This document shows, one piece after another, positions 1 through 6,844 of a DNA stretch of 8,721 nucleotides (position 1 is the stretch's first letter; the number at the start of each line of letters is the position of its first letter). The DNA lies in contig CATPAW010000220.1 in NCBI GenBank assembly GCA_955652255.1, forward strand, positions 1 to 8,721, in the 5' to 3' direction. The stretch is from an uncultured Chthoniobacterales bacterium (GTDB lineage: Bacteria; Verrucomicrobiota; Verrucomicrobiia; Chthoniobacterales; UBA10450). A program made the position numbers and the translations under genes. Below the pieces are notes generated by a model, which was given only the letters and a program-made list of their open reading frames with translations, was not told the origin of the DNA and made no database searches.

Positions 1-262
1 ACGCCCGCGCAAATTTCTCCACGATGGGCGTTTTGCCGGTGCCGCCGACGGTCAAGTTTCCGATGCTAATGACAAGACAACCCAGCGTGCGCTCCCGAAA
101 AATCCTTTTCCGGTAAAGGTACAAACGGAGCTGGACCAACCGCTCATAAATAAAGGAAAGCGCGTAGAGAATTCCGCGCAGAATTCCGGCTCGCGCTCCG
201 TGGCGCCGCTCGAGGATGACGTCGATCGCAAACTGTTCGAGGTTTTCAAGCCAACGGGACAT
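1..262 (-). CDS. lpxK: Tetraacyldisaccharide 4'-kinase LpxK (N-terminal 87 residues, runs off left edge)
   Basis: LpxK phosphorylates the 4' position of the tetraacyldisaccharide-1-phosphate lipid A precursor, using ATP at the cytoplasmic face of the inner membrane. The reverse complement read from the ATG at 262-260 stays open to the window edge and gives 87 codons plus one base. Residues about 60-86 read LGCLVISIGNLTVGGTGKTP followed by IVEKFAR, the typical LpxK Walker A region (P-loop GGTGKT at residues 73-78). Residues 15-50 (VILERRHGARAG, then a hydrophobic helix with LVQLRLYLYR) match the N-terminal membrane-associated helix of the family. The start lies inside the end of thrB (17-nt overlap), which suggests translational coupling. 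No clear Shine-Dalgarno sequence precedes it. The C-terminal two thirds are outside the window. The presence of this gene implies a lipid A-containing outer membrane. Confidence 0.93.
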   Translation of the reverse strand, partial: MSRWLENLEQFAIDVILERRHGARAGILRGILYALSFIYERLVQLRLYLYRKRIFRERTLGCLVISIGNLTVGGTGKTPIVEKFARA

Positions 263-1115
263 CGGAAGAATTTCGGATTTTCAGAAAACGCGCGCCGCGA
301 TTGTCGGCGGAAACAATGATCGTTCCTGCGGAATGATTGTCGATCTTGCGGCGCATCGCTTCCGCGATTTTCTGCTGGTTCTTTAACGTGACGGCGGTGA
401 TGGTTGAACCACTGCCACTGAGAAAAGCGCCGAGCGCGCCCGCTTTTTCGGCGGCGGCGATGGCGCGCGGCAAAAACGGAATCAATTTTTGGCGAAATGG
501 TTGATGAAATTGATCGGCGAACGTGCCGCGCAAGCTGGAATAATTGCACGACGCAAACGCGGCGGTGATCGCGCATGCATTCGCGCAGCTTTCGATCGCA
601 TCGGCACGCGCAATTCGCGAGGGCAAAATATTTCGCGCGGTTGATGTTTTAATTTCCAAATCTGGAATCAAGAGAACAAAATACAGGCGCGGTGAAACTT
701 CGAAGCGCTGAACGTTTTGCGCGCGCACCACGGTGAAACCGCCAAAACTTGCCGGCGCCGCATTATCCGGATGTCCTTCTAGCTGCGCGCACAAATGAAA
801 GATCGACAATCGATCCAACGGATTCCCGGAGAGCAGATTCAGCGCATGCAGAATGCCGACACGAATGGTCGCGCTGCCGCCCAAACCGCGTGAAGCCGGA
901 ACGCTGCCCTTGATCGAAACGGAAAACGAAAACGGCGCACGTCGGGCGTGGGCGAAGAACAACCGCGCCGCCTCACGAGTGATCAACGGACGGCGAAACT
1001 TGCCGCCTCGAGTCACGGTTACGTCATTATAAATGCGCAGCGCGACACCGAGGCAATCGAAACCTGGGCCTAGATTGGAAGTGCTCGCCGGAACGCGAAC
1101 GGTCACTTGTTGCAT
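246..1115 (-). CDS. thrB: Homoserine kinase ThrB (GHMP kinase family)
   Basis: This enzyme phosphorylates L-homoserine to O-phosphohomoserine with ATP, the penultimate step of threonine synthesis, in the cytoplasm. The 289-residue product has the three GHMP motifs in order. The substrate-side N-terminal motif VPASTSNLGPGFDCLG is at residues 8-23. The phosphate-binding loop VPASRGLGGSAT is at 72-83, and the C-terminal GAFLSGSGSTITA at 229-241. EGHPDNAAPASFGGF (113-127) is characteristic of homoserine kinase rather than of other GHMP enzymes. I chose the ATG at 1115-1113 because homoserine kinases begin immediately before the VRVPAS strand. The open frame extends to a TTG at 1160 that adds 15 residues unlike the family. 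The loop has GLGGSA where GLGSSA is usual, keeping the second serine. The stop codon overlaps the lpxK start, and a methyltransferase gene diverges upstream. Confidence 0.95.
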   Translation of the reverse strand: MQQVTVRVPASTSNLGPGFDCLGVALRIYNDVTVTRGGKFRRPLITREAARLFFAHARRAPFSFSVSIKGSVPASRGLGGSATIRVGILHALNLLSGNPLDRLSIFHLCAQLEGHPDNAAPASFGGFTVVRAQNVQRFEVSPRLYFVLLIPDLEIKTSTARNILPSRIARADAIESCANACAITAAFASCNYSSLRGTFADQFHQPFRQKLIPFLPRAIAAAEKAGALGAFLSGSGSTITAVTLKNQQKIAEAMRRKIDNHSAGTIIVSADNRGARFLKIRNSSDVPLA

Positions 1116-1229
1116 AGATAGGCGATTGAAGATGGCGCGGCGCAAAATAGCGGAACTCAACGACGCGAGAGTGTAACGCCCCTAACGAGTGCGGCAAACG
1201 ATGGATTCCGCGTTTCCTGTTTTGAAAGA

Positions 1230-2171
1230 ATGCGATTAAATCTCCTCCCAACGATGAAAATGAGATCGGAGTGGATCGAGGCAACCATGCTGCACGATTT
1301 CGAAGCGGAGGGGACCGATGCGCACCGTTTGTGCACGATCGGCGGCGGCTGGGTGGAACGCTTTGGGCGCGACATTCTCATCTCGTTCAAGAATGCGCCG
1401 ACGCGGGAACGTTTAATTCAGGGGCTGGATTTCTGGGGCGCAGCGGTGGGGTTCAAGTTCGGCCGGATTTTCACCCGGTTTGTGCCAAAGAAAAATGAAG
1501 AACGTGAAACGTCACGACTCTTCCTCGGAAATGAAGAAGAAAATTTACAGACGCTCGTCATGGAGCGGCACCTCAAATTTGGAATCGACTTCGGCGCGGG
1601 GTACTCAGTGGGTTTATTTGTCGATCAAAGGGAGAACCGAAGCTACGTGCGCAAGATCGCGCCAAAGCGGCTACTGAATTGTTTTGCCTATACCTGCTCC
1701 TTTTCGGTGGCCGCGGCTTCGGTCGGAGCGAAGACAGTAAATGTCGATCTTTCCAAGAAATCGCTGGCCCGCGGCCGCGAAAATTTTTTGCTGAACAGTC
1801 TGCTGACCAACGATCATCAGTTCATCGCGGACGACGCCATTGCGGTTCTTCCGCGACTTGCCCGCAAGGGAGAAAAATTCGACGCGATCATCCTCGACCC
1901 GCCGACTTTTTCGCGCTCGCGGCGCGGCAAGGCATTTCACGTCGAACACGATTTTGAGAAGTTACTCCTCCTCGCGCTCGAACTGGCGGAGCGAGATGGT
2001 TGCATCCTGCTTTCGACGAATTGCTTCGCTTTACGCGAACACGCCCTCGAAGTAATGGCGCGCTATTGCCTCAAGGCAACGCGCCGCGCCGGAAAATTTC
2101 ATCGACCACCTCCCCTGCCCGATTTTCCGCCTAACATGGGCGCCAGTTCGATCTGGTTATCTTTGCGTTGA
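1230..2171 (+). CDS. Class I SAM-dependent methyltransferase, RlmI/RlmK-like, no PUA domain
   Basis: A probable RNA methyltransferase of the RlmI/RlmK (YccW/YcbY C-terminal) group, 313 residues, cytoplasmic. A family N-terminal strand-rich part (about 30-60, with GGGWVERFGRDIL) leads into the signature GYSVGLFVDQRENR at 124-137. SAM-binding motif I is LNCFAYTCSFSVAAASVGA (149-167), with the acidic ribose-binding D173 after it. Motif IV is DPPTFSRSRRG (223-233). ILLSTNC (259-265) aligns by eye with ILLTFSC of RlmI, where the cysteine is the catalytic residue of m5C transfer, so C265 may be functional. RlmI carries a PUA domain in front and RlmKL a second methyltransferase; neither is present here. 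DPPTFS is closer to RlmK, which makes m7G, so base specificity is open. The start is uncertain: ATGs at 1230, 1254 and 1260 are in frame and none has a strong Shine-Dalgarno sequence. It is divergent from thrB. Confidence 0.85.
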   Translation: MRLNLLPTMKMRSEWIEATMLHDFEAEGTDAHRLCTIGGGWVERFGRDILISFKNAPTRERLIQGLDFWGAAVGFKFGRIFTRFVPKKNEERETSRLFLGNEEENLQTLVMERHLKFGIDFGAGYSVGLFVDQRENRSYVRKIAPKRLLNCFAYTCSFSVAAASVGAKTVNVDLSKKSLARGRENFLLNSLLTNDHQFIADDAIAVLPRLARKGEKFDAIILDPPTFSRSRRGKAFHVEHDFEKLLLLALELAERDGCILLSTNCFALREHALEVMARYCLKATRRAGKFHRPPPLPDFPPNMGASSIWLSLR

Positions 2172-2219
2172 CCAGATGGGTGCGCGCAGACAACCATTCG
2201 CATCCGAACCTTAAATGTT

Positions 2220-2501
2220 ATGGACGAATCATTTGCTGGAACATCCGAGGATCTCGCCGAGCGCGGGTTTCGCTACACCAAAGAGCAATTCGATGCGGTG
2301 CTCAGTCAGACCGAAGATTACGTGCGCGAAAAGCCGGGACAGTCTCTTTTCTACGCTTTCGTCGCCGGATATATTCTGAACCGGCTCCCGCTCGGTCAGA
2401 TCATCGGAGGTGTATTTCGGCTTTTTGTCCTGGCGTTGAAGCCGGCGATTCTCATCTACGGCGCAACGAAACTGTATCAAGCAGTGCAGGACGAAGAATA
2501 G
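2220..2501 (+). CDS. Small membrane protein, DUF883/ElaB-like character
   Basis: A 93-residue protein without a recognised specific function. The first 38 residues are hydrophilic and acidic (MDESFAGTSEDLAERG, then YTKEQFDAVLSQTEDYVREKPG) and look helical. Two hydrophobic segments follow at about 42-57 and 60-82, the second with a short GQIIGG glycine turn before it. The tail is ATKLYQAVQDEE. A DYVRE-x-P step directly ahead of a membrane helix recalls ElaB/YqjD (DUF883) inner-membrane proteins, some of which tether ribosomes, but this protein has two hydrophobic stretches and I would not transfer that function. It begins 48 nt after the methyltransferase stop, so cotranscription is possible. 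The overlapping frame starting at TTG 2168 has no family character. A GTAG-headed palindrome begins 3 nt after its stop. Confidence 0.7.
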   Translation: MDESFAGTSEDLAERGFRYTKEQFDAVLSQTEDYVREKPGQSLFYAFVAGYILNRLPLGQIIGGVFRLFVLALKPAILIYGATKLYQAVQDEE

Positions 2502-2503
2502 GT

Positions 2504-2530
2504 GTAGCGGCGCTCGCCGCCGCGAGCGCC
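2504..2530 (+). repeat. GTAG-headed perfect palindrome, REP-like candidate
   Basis: GTAG at 2504-2507 is followed after one base by the perfect 9-bp inverted repeat GGCGCTCGC (2509-2517) / GCGAGCGCC (2522-2530) around a 4-nt CGCC loop. A weaker 5-bp hairpin (GGCTG 2549-2553 / CAGCC 2559-2563) follows. It sits between the convergent ends of the small membrane protein gene and the dodecin gene. Neither strand shows a T-tract after the stem, so it is not a classical intrinsic terminator, although a stem this strong could slow polymerase or protect mRNA 3' ends. A GTAG tetranucleotide at the foot of a hairpin is the hallmark of REP elements mobilised by RAYT (TnpA-REP) transposases; assigning this element to that class is inference. 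Confidence 0.6.
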
Positions 2531-2572
2531 AATCTTGAGGGACCCGGCGGCTGATCCGCAGCCACCCCACAG

Positions 2573-2782
2573 TTACTTCTCGAGCGTAAAACCGACTTTG
2601 AGCGTGACCTGCCAGTGATCGATCTTGCCATTCTCGATATGACCGCGTGTTTCGGTCACTTCGAACCAGCGCATGTTGCGGATGGTTTTCTCAGCTCGTA
2701 TCAACGCATTTTTTACCGCCTCCTCGAATCCGGTCGGAGACGAACCGACCAACTCAATTTTTTTGTAGATGTGCTCACTCAT
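2573..2782 (-). CDS. Dodecin (flavin-binding dodecamer subunit)
   Basis: Dodecins are small proteins that form hollow dodecamers and store or sequester flavins (FMN or riboflavin in bacteria); some bacterial members also bind coenzyme A. The 69-residue product matches the family over its whole length: SEHIYKKIELVGSSPTGFEE at residues 2-21, then a helix to about 37, then RWFEVTETRGHIENGKI (38-54) and HWQVTLKVGF (56-65). W39 and Q58 correspond to the tryptophan that stacks on the isoalloxazine ring and the glutamine that contacts it; R46 matches a ligand-phosphate-binding arginine of bacterial dodecins. The start at 2782-2780 is chosen because the family begins at this point; the upstream TTG at 2818 adds 12 unrelated residues. 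No Shine-Dalgarno sequence is obvious. It is transcribed divergently from acs across 100 nt. Confidence 0.95.
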   Translation of the reverse strand: MSEHIYKKIELVGSSPTGFEEAVKNALIRAEKTIRNMRWFEVTETRGHIENGKIDHWQVTLKVGFTLEK

Positions 2783-2882
2783 GCGGTCATTTATCGGTGA
2801 CGCTTTCGGACAACACAACTCAAAAACTCCCTAACTTTCCGTTGAGTGTTTGAGCAGCGATTGCTAGCGTCAGCGAGGGCAA

Positions 2883-4835
2883 ATGAAGATCGACAATAAC
2901 ATCGAGTCGCATCTGATTGAGAAGCGCGTTTTCAAGCCATCGAAGGATTTTGCGAAAAGAGCGCAGATCAAAAGTCTCGATCGATATCGGCGGATGTACC
3001 GCGAGTCGATCAGCCGGCCGGACAAATTCTGGGGGCGCGAAGCCAAAGAACTGACGTGGCAAAAACAGTGGAAGAAAGTGGTCGAATGGAAAGTGCCATT
3101 CGCGAAATGGTTCGTCGGCGGCAAACTTAATCTGTCCGAAAATTGTTTGGATCGACACCTTGCCGGCCCGCGCCGAAACAAGGCCGCGATTCTCTGGGAA
3201 GGTGAGCCGGGCGACAGGCGCACACTGACTTATCAGCAACTTCATAACGAAGTTTGTCGATTCGCGAATGTGCTAAAGCGGAACAAGATCGACAAGGGCG
3301 ACCGCGTCATCATTTACCTGCCGACGATTCCGGAAGCCGCCATCGCGATGCTGGCCTGCGCGCGCATCGGCGCGGTGCATTCGGTTGTCTTTGGCGGCTT
3401 CAGCGCAGACGCAATTCGCGACCGCATTGCGGACAGCGGGGCGATCGCTGTCATCACGGCCGATGGCGGCTATCGCCGCGGGGCAATCGTCCCACTAAAG
3501 AAAAACGTGGACGACGCCTTGCACGGCAAAACATCCATAAAACGCGTGATCGTTTTTCGCCGCGCCGGCAACGATATTCACATGGAGGAAGGGCGCGACC
3601 TGTGGTGGCATCGCGAGTTGGAATATGTCGATGCAAATTGTCCGCCCGCCGCGCTCGACAGCGAACATCCGCTTTATATTCTCTACACGAGCGGCTCGAC
3701 CGGGAAACCGAAGGGAATTTTGCATACGACCGGCGGTTATCTGGTCGGCATTTACTCAACCATGAAGTACGTTTTCGATGTCCGGGACGAGGATATTTTT
3801 TGGTGTACAGCCGATGTCGGATGGGTCACGGGACATAGTTATGTGGTTTACGGGCCGCTGGCGAATGGCGCCACTACTCTCATGTACGAAGGCGCACCGA
3901 ACTGGCCGGAGCCCGATCGCTTCTGGAGAATCATCGAGGATTATCGCGTCAATATTCTTTATACGGCACCAACCGCGATCCGCGCTTTCATTCGCTGGGG
4001 CGATGCGTGGGTCGCCAAACACGATCTTTCGTCATTGCGCCTGCTCGGCACGGTGGGCGAACCGATCAATCCGGAAGCATGGATCTGGTATCACAAAAAA
4101 ATCGGCGGCGGCCGTTGCCCGATTGTGGACACCTGGTGGCAAACGGAAACGGGCGCGATCCTGATCACGCCACTGCCGGGTGCGATTCCGACAAAACCAG
4201 GCAGCGCGACCCTGCCGTTTTTTGGGGTCGACGCGACGATTGTCGATGAAAAAGGACACGAAGTCGGAGCGAATGTTGGCGGAAAACTGATCATTCGGCG
4301 CCCATGGCCGTCGATGTTGCGCACGATTTACGGCGACAAGGAGCGCTACAAAAAGCAGTACTGGAGCGAGTTCAAAGGGAACTATCTTACAGGTGATGGC
4401 GCGCGTCGCGATGAGGATGGATATTTTTGGATCGTCGGCCGAATCGATGATGTTTTGAACGTCGCCGGCCATCGGCTCGGCACTTCGGAAATCGAAAGCG
4501 CGCTCGTCAGCCATGCACGAGTCGCCGAAGCGGCCGTGGTTGGGCGGCCGGACGATCTAAAAGGCCAGAGCGTTGTCGCCTTCGTGACGCTAAAGAGTGG
4601 AGTCGAGCCAAGCTTCACATTAAAGCGCGAGTTACGAGATCACGTTGGCGCGCACATCGGAGCAATCGCGAAGCCGGATGAAGTGCGCTTTGCCGAAGTG
4701 CTGCCAAAGACGCGCAGCGGGAAAATCATGCGGCGTCTGCTCAAGGAAATCGCCAGCGGTGCGAGAGTGACTGGAGACACGACCACGCTCGAAGATTTCA
4801 GCGTGTTGACAAAGTTGCGCGACTCCGAGGAGTAA
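2883..4835 (+). CDS. acs: Acetyl-CoA synthetase (AMP-forming)
   Basis: This cytoplasmic enzyme activates acetate with ATP to acetyl-AMP and then transfers the acetyl group to CoA. At 650 residues it has the full family length. The ACS N-terminal region (IESHLIEKRVFKPS, SLDRYRRMYRESI) spans about 7-45. Core motif A3 YTSGSTGKPKG is at 268-278 and A5 DTWWQTETG at 416-424. The aspartate motif YLTGDGARRDEDGYFWIVGR is at 501-520, the hinge and A8 region NVAGHRLGTSEIESAL at 526-541, and A10 PKTRSGKIMRR at 608-618. W419 corresponds to the tryptophan that restricts the acyl pocket to acetate in Salmonella Acs, so acetate rather than a longer acid is expected. K614 is the catalytic lysine that is regulated by acetylation in homologues; no acetyltransferase gene is nearby. 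The ATG at 2883 has GAGGG at 2875-2879, with rather short spacing. It is divergent from dodecin and apparently monocistronic. Confidence 0.97.
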   Translation: MKIDNNIESHLIEKRVFKPSKDFAKRAQIKSLDRYRRMYRESISRPDKFWGREAKELTWQKQWKKVVEWKVPFAKWFVGGKLNLSENCLDRHLAGPRRNKAAILWEGEPGDRRTLTYQQLHNEVCRFANVLKRNKIDKGDRVIIYLPTIPEAAIAMLACARIGAVHSVVFGGFSADAIRDRIADSGAIAVITADGGYRRGAIVPLKKNVDDALHGKTSIKRVIVFRRAGNDIHMEEGRDLWWHRELEYVDANCPPAALDSEHPLYILYTSGSTGKPKGILHTTGGYLVGIYSTMKYVFDVRDEDIFWCTADVGWVTGHSYVVYGPLANGATTLMYEGAPNWPEPDRFWRIIEDYRVNILYTAPTAIRAFIRWGDAWVAKHDLSSLRLLGTVGEPINPEAWIWYHKKIGGGRCPIVDTWWQTETGAILITPLPGAIPTKPGSATLPFFGVDATIVDEKGHEVGANVGGKLIIRRPWPSMLRTIYGDKERYKKQYWSEFKGNYLTGDGARRDEDGYFWIVGRIDDVLNVAGHRLGTSEIESALVSHARVAEAAVVGRPDDLKGQSVVAFVTLKSGVEPSFTLKRELRDHVGAHIGAIAKPDEVRFAEVLPKTRSGKIMRRLLKEIASGARVTGDTTTLEDFSVLTKLRDSEE

Positions 4836-4854
4836 TCGTCAATATCATACAATT

Positions 4855-4910
4855 GTAGGGCAGCCGTTTTGGCCGCCACTATTTGCGAAAGGCGGCGGGA
4901 AATCGCCGCT
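4855..4910 (+). repeat. Second GTAG-headed palindromic region, degenerate REP-like candidate
   Basis: This lies 19 nt after the acs stop. GTAG at 4855-4858 is followed by GGCAGCC (4859-4865) and GGCCGCC (4871-4877), which pair over 7 positions with one A-C mismatch around a GTTTT loop. A second perfect 6-bp hairpin follows: GCGGCG (4892-4897) / CGCCGC (4904-4909). The arms can also pair across the two units (GCCGCC 4872-4877 with GGCGGC 4891-4896), giving alternative folds. The layout, a GTAG head then GC-rich arms downstream of a gene, parallels the palindrome at 2504-2530, although the arm sequences differ. No T-tract follows, so intrinsic termination is doubtful. The AT-rich stretch 4911-4935 beyond it could hold the promoter of the next operon, but no clear -10/-35 pair was found. 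Confidence 0.5.
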
Positions 4911-4964
4911 CTTCAAATTAACATTTCAATTTCATCGCGCGGGCGATTCACGTAGCCTCATCTT

Positions 4965-6833
4965 GTGAGTTTCATTCGGACAGGCCTGCGCGAGATCGCG
5001 CTAAAGGTTAAGCGTCAAAGAACGCGCATGGCGCTCCGTTACGAGAAACGGCTCCTGCAGAAAAGCGAAATCAACCTCGGGCGCGAAGGCACTTCACAGG
5101 CGGCGAATTTTCCCGAGTTGCGCAATGAAATTGTCGCTCTAAAGAAACTGGAGCAGGAGCAGAAGGAAGTCGCTCTGCGTATCGCGCAAATCGAAGAAGG
5201 GATCAAGAAGATCGAGGCGCAGCGGCAACAAAATGCCCGCGAACAGAATGAAGCTGTGGCAAAATTAGAGGCGGAAAAAAAGCCTCTCCTCCAACAACGC
5301 AATGAGGCCAAGAACACCACCGATCTTTGCGAACGCGAATTGACCGCGGTAGAGCGCCGCGTTCAGGAAAACGACTCAGCCGATCGTGAATTACTGAAAC
5401 AGCTCTCCGAGCTGCAAGCGATGGCCCCGCCACCGCCTGACCTCGAAACGCAAGTGGCCGCCATCACTGCGCGCCGTGGCCGGCTGCCGGAGGAACGCGC
5501 CGAACTTGTTCGCGCGCGTCTCGGCAGCGCAGACGCAAGCAGGCTTGCGAAAGAAAAACTGCTTGCCGCCGAAGCGGAACTTTCTGTCGTGGAAAAAAAT
5601 ATCGAGCGTGTTCGCGACGAATTCGCAGCGCGCGACCGTGCCCTCGGCGACAACAGCCGCGCACAGCAGGAAGCAGTTCGGGAGGCGCGGGCCCACCATG
5701 AGACTGTCGAAGAGCGGAAAAATCCCGCTTATCTGAACATCGGGCGTCATCTCGCGTCGCAGGGGATTGCACCGCCCAACGCACCGCATTTGCTCACGGA
5801 TGTGCATCGCCGCCGCGGCGCGGTGGATCGACATCTCCAGCACACGGCCGAACTCGCACTGCTTTCCAGCAAGATCGACAAGCAGGAACTGCGCAAATTT
5901 TATTTCAGCGTTGTTTCCGTAGTTCTCCTGGTGCCGCCCATCATATTCCTTGTTTTTCAAACACCGGCGAGGCGTGAGTGGCTACCGCAGGAAACGGAAG
6001 CGATCTTGTCTATCAATTCCGACCAGTTCGAACGCGATGATCTGCCAAAACGATGGCGGAAAGATCAGCCAAACAGCTGGCCGGCCATCTGGTCCGGCCT
6101 GGTTGGCTCTGCCAGACAAACTCCAGGGCTGAACATGCCGCGCGACGCGTCCCGGATCACTCGCGCCCTTACCACCCAGGAGGCTGGCAAAGTACGCGAG
6201 TTCGTCCTGGTCGAAGGGCGCGGCGACGTTTCGCGCGTCATTCGCTCGATTGAAAAAGACAAAAATTTTGAGAAACGCGTCATCAGCGGTTTGCCCGTCT
6301 GGGAACGGGCCGACCTTGCCGTGGCGCGTGTTGGTCCGACAACCCTGGCTGTCGGAGCCTCCGCTGAAGTGGATGAACTGGTCCGCGTTCGGCTCGGAAT
6401 GAAACTGGATTTGAAAATCACCGGTCAACTCTTCGATCGTTTTCAGGCACTCGATCGCGAGAGTGCGCTGCGATTAATTTCGCGCGATCCACCGGAGCTC
6501 GCACATGTTTTCCAGCCGATTTTTACGCCCGCATTACTCGGTTCATCACAACTGCTCGGACTTGCGCTGACGTTACAAAATCCGGTCAGGGCGAAGCTGC
6601 TTTTGAAATTGAACTCGCCGCAAAGCGCATCGGAGCTGGCACGCAATTTACACAACGACCCGCAGCGCTGGTTGCACTTGCAGGATTCTGAATTGTTGCT
6701 CTACGCGCAGCCGCCGGAAATCGAGCGACAAGGCACGAACCTCGAGCTGCGCTTCATCGTGCCCGAGAATAGTGCTCGACTTCTTCTCCAGCGCATTGCA
6801 AAGACAAGCCCCGCCGACATCGCGGCCCATTAA
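4965..6833 (+). CDS. Coiled-coil, single-span membrane protein with extracytoplasmic C-terminal domain, unknown function
   Basis: I do not recognise a characterised family for this 622-residue protein. Residues 1-40 are basic (RTGLREIALKVKRQRTR). Residues about 50-150 and 160-250 are rich in E, K, R, Q, A and L with heptad-like spacing, predicting two long coiled-coil stretches around a PPPP break at 155-158. A conserved-looking linker NPAYLNIGRHLASQGIAPPN is at 253-272. One membrane helix lies at about 312-331 (FYFSVVSVVLLVPPIIFLVF) behind basic residues, so the N-terminus should be cytoplasmic. The C-terminal 290 residues, with few cysteines and mixed strands and helices, begin WLPQETEAILSIN. 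Their layout (DASRITRAL 394-402, FVLVEGRGD 413-421, TLAVGASAEVDEL 460-472) faintly recalls repeat-fold extracytoplasmic domains of hypothetical proteins in planctomycetes and relatives. The start is a GTG without a visible Shine-Dalgarno sequence; an ATG at 5028 is the alternative. It heads the operon-like run with the dipeptidase 11 nt downstream. Confidence 0.85.
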   Translation: MSFIRTGLREIALKVKRQRTRMALRYEKRLLQKSEINLGREGTSQAANFPELRNEIVALKKLEQEQKEVALRIAQIEEGIKKIEAQRQQNAREQNEAVAKLEAEKKPLLQQRNEAKNTTDLCERELTAVERRVQENDSADRELLKQLSELQAMAPPPPDLETQVAAITARRGRLPEERAELVRARLGSADASRLAKEKLLAAEAELSVVEKNIERVRDEFAARDRALGDNSRAQQEAVREARAHHETVEERKNPAYLNIGRHLASQGIAPPNAPHLLTDVHRRRGAVDRHLQHTAELALLSSKIDKQELRKFYFSVVSVVLLVPPIIFLVFQTPARREWLPQETEAILSINSDQFERDDLPKRWRKDQPNSWPAIWSGLVGSARQTPGLNMPRDASRITRALTTQEAGKVREFVLVEGRGDVSRVIRSIEKDKNFEKRVISGLPVWERADLAVARVGPTTLAVGASAEVDELVRVRLGMKLDLKITGQLFDRFQALDRESALRLISRDPPELAHVFQPIFTPALLGSSQLLGLALTLQNPVRAKLLLKLNSPQSASELARNLHNDPQRWLHLQDSELLLYAQPPEIERQGTNLELRFIVPENSARLLLQRIAKTSPADIAAH

Positions 6834-6844
6834 GTTGTCCGGCA

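Noticed and set aside
1116..1160. Extension of homoserine kinase to the TTG at 1160
   Set aside because: It adds 15 residues not seen in the family; the ATG at 1115 lies directly before the conserved N-terminal strand.
1116..1229. Promoters in the divergent gap between thrB and the methyltransferase
   Set aside because: They are expected from the gene layout, but no convincing -35/-10 pair could be picked on either strand.
2504..2530. Intrinsic terminator at the convergent gene ends
   Set aside because: The stem is strong, but neither strand has a T-tract after it; a GTAG-headed repeat is a better description.
2168..2554. 128-aa plus-strand frame overlapping the small membrane protein
   Set aside because: It starts at a TTG, is rich in Arg, Ser and Ala with no domain character, and is out of frame with the better 2220-2501 reading. 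It also runs through the palindrome.
2842..2870. Sigma70-like pair TTGAGT (2842-2847) and TAGCGT (2865-2870), 17-nt spacer, upstream of acs
   Set aside because: The -10 matches only 3 of 6 positions and the implied start would fall within the ribosome binding site, almost at the ATG.
2820..3245. 141-aa minus-strand frame opposite the start of acs
   Set aside because: It is an antisense shadow of a confidently identified gene with no recognisable family.
4032..4514. 160-aa minus-strand frame inside acs
   Set aside because: It lies entirely opposite the conserved acs catalytic region, and its sequence shows no domain.
5391..5960. 189-aa minus-strand frame opposite the coiled-coil gene
   Set aside because: It is a shadow of a long coding frame with biased codons; no start context or motif supports it.
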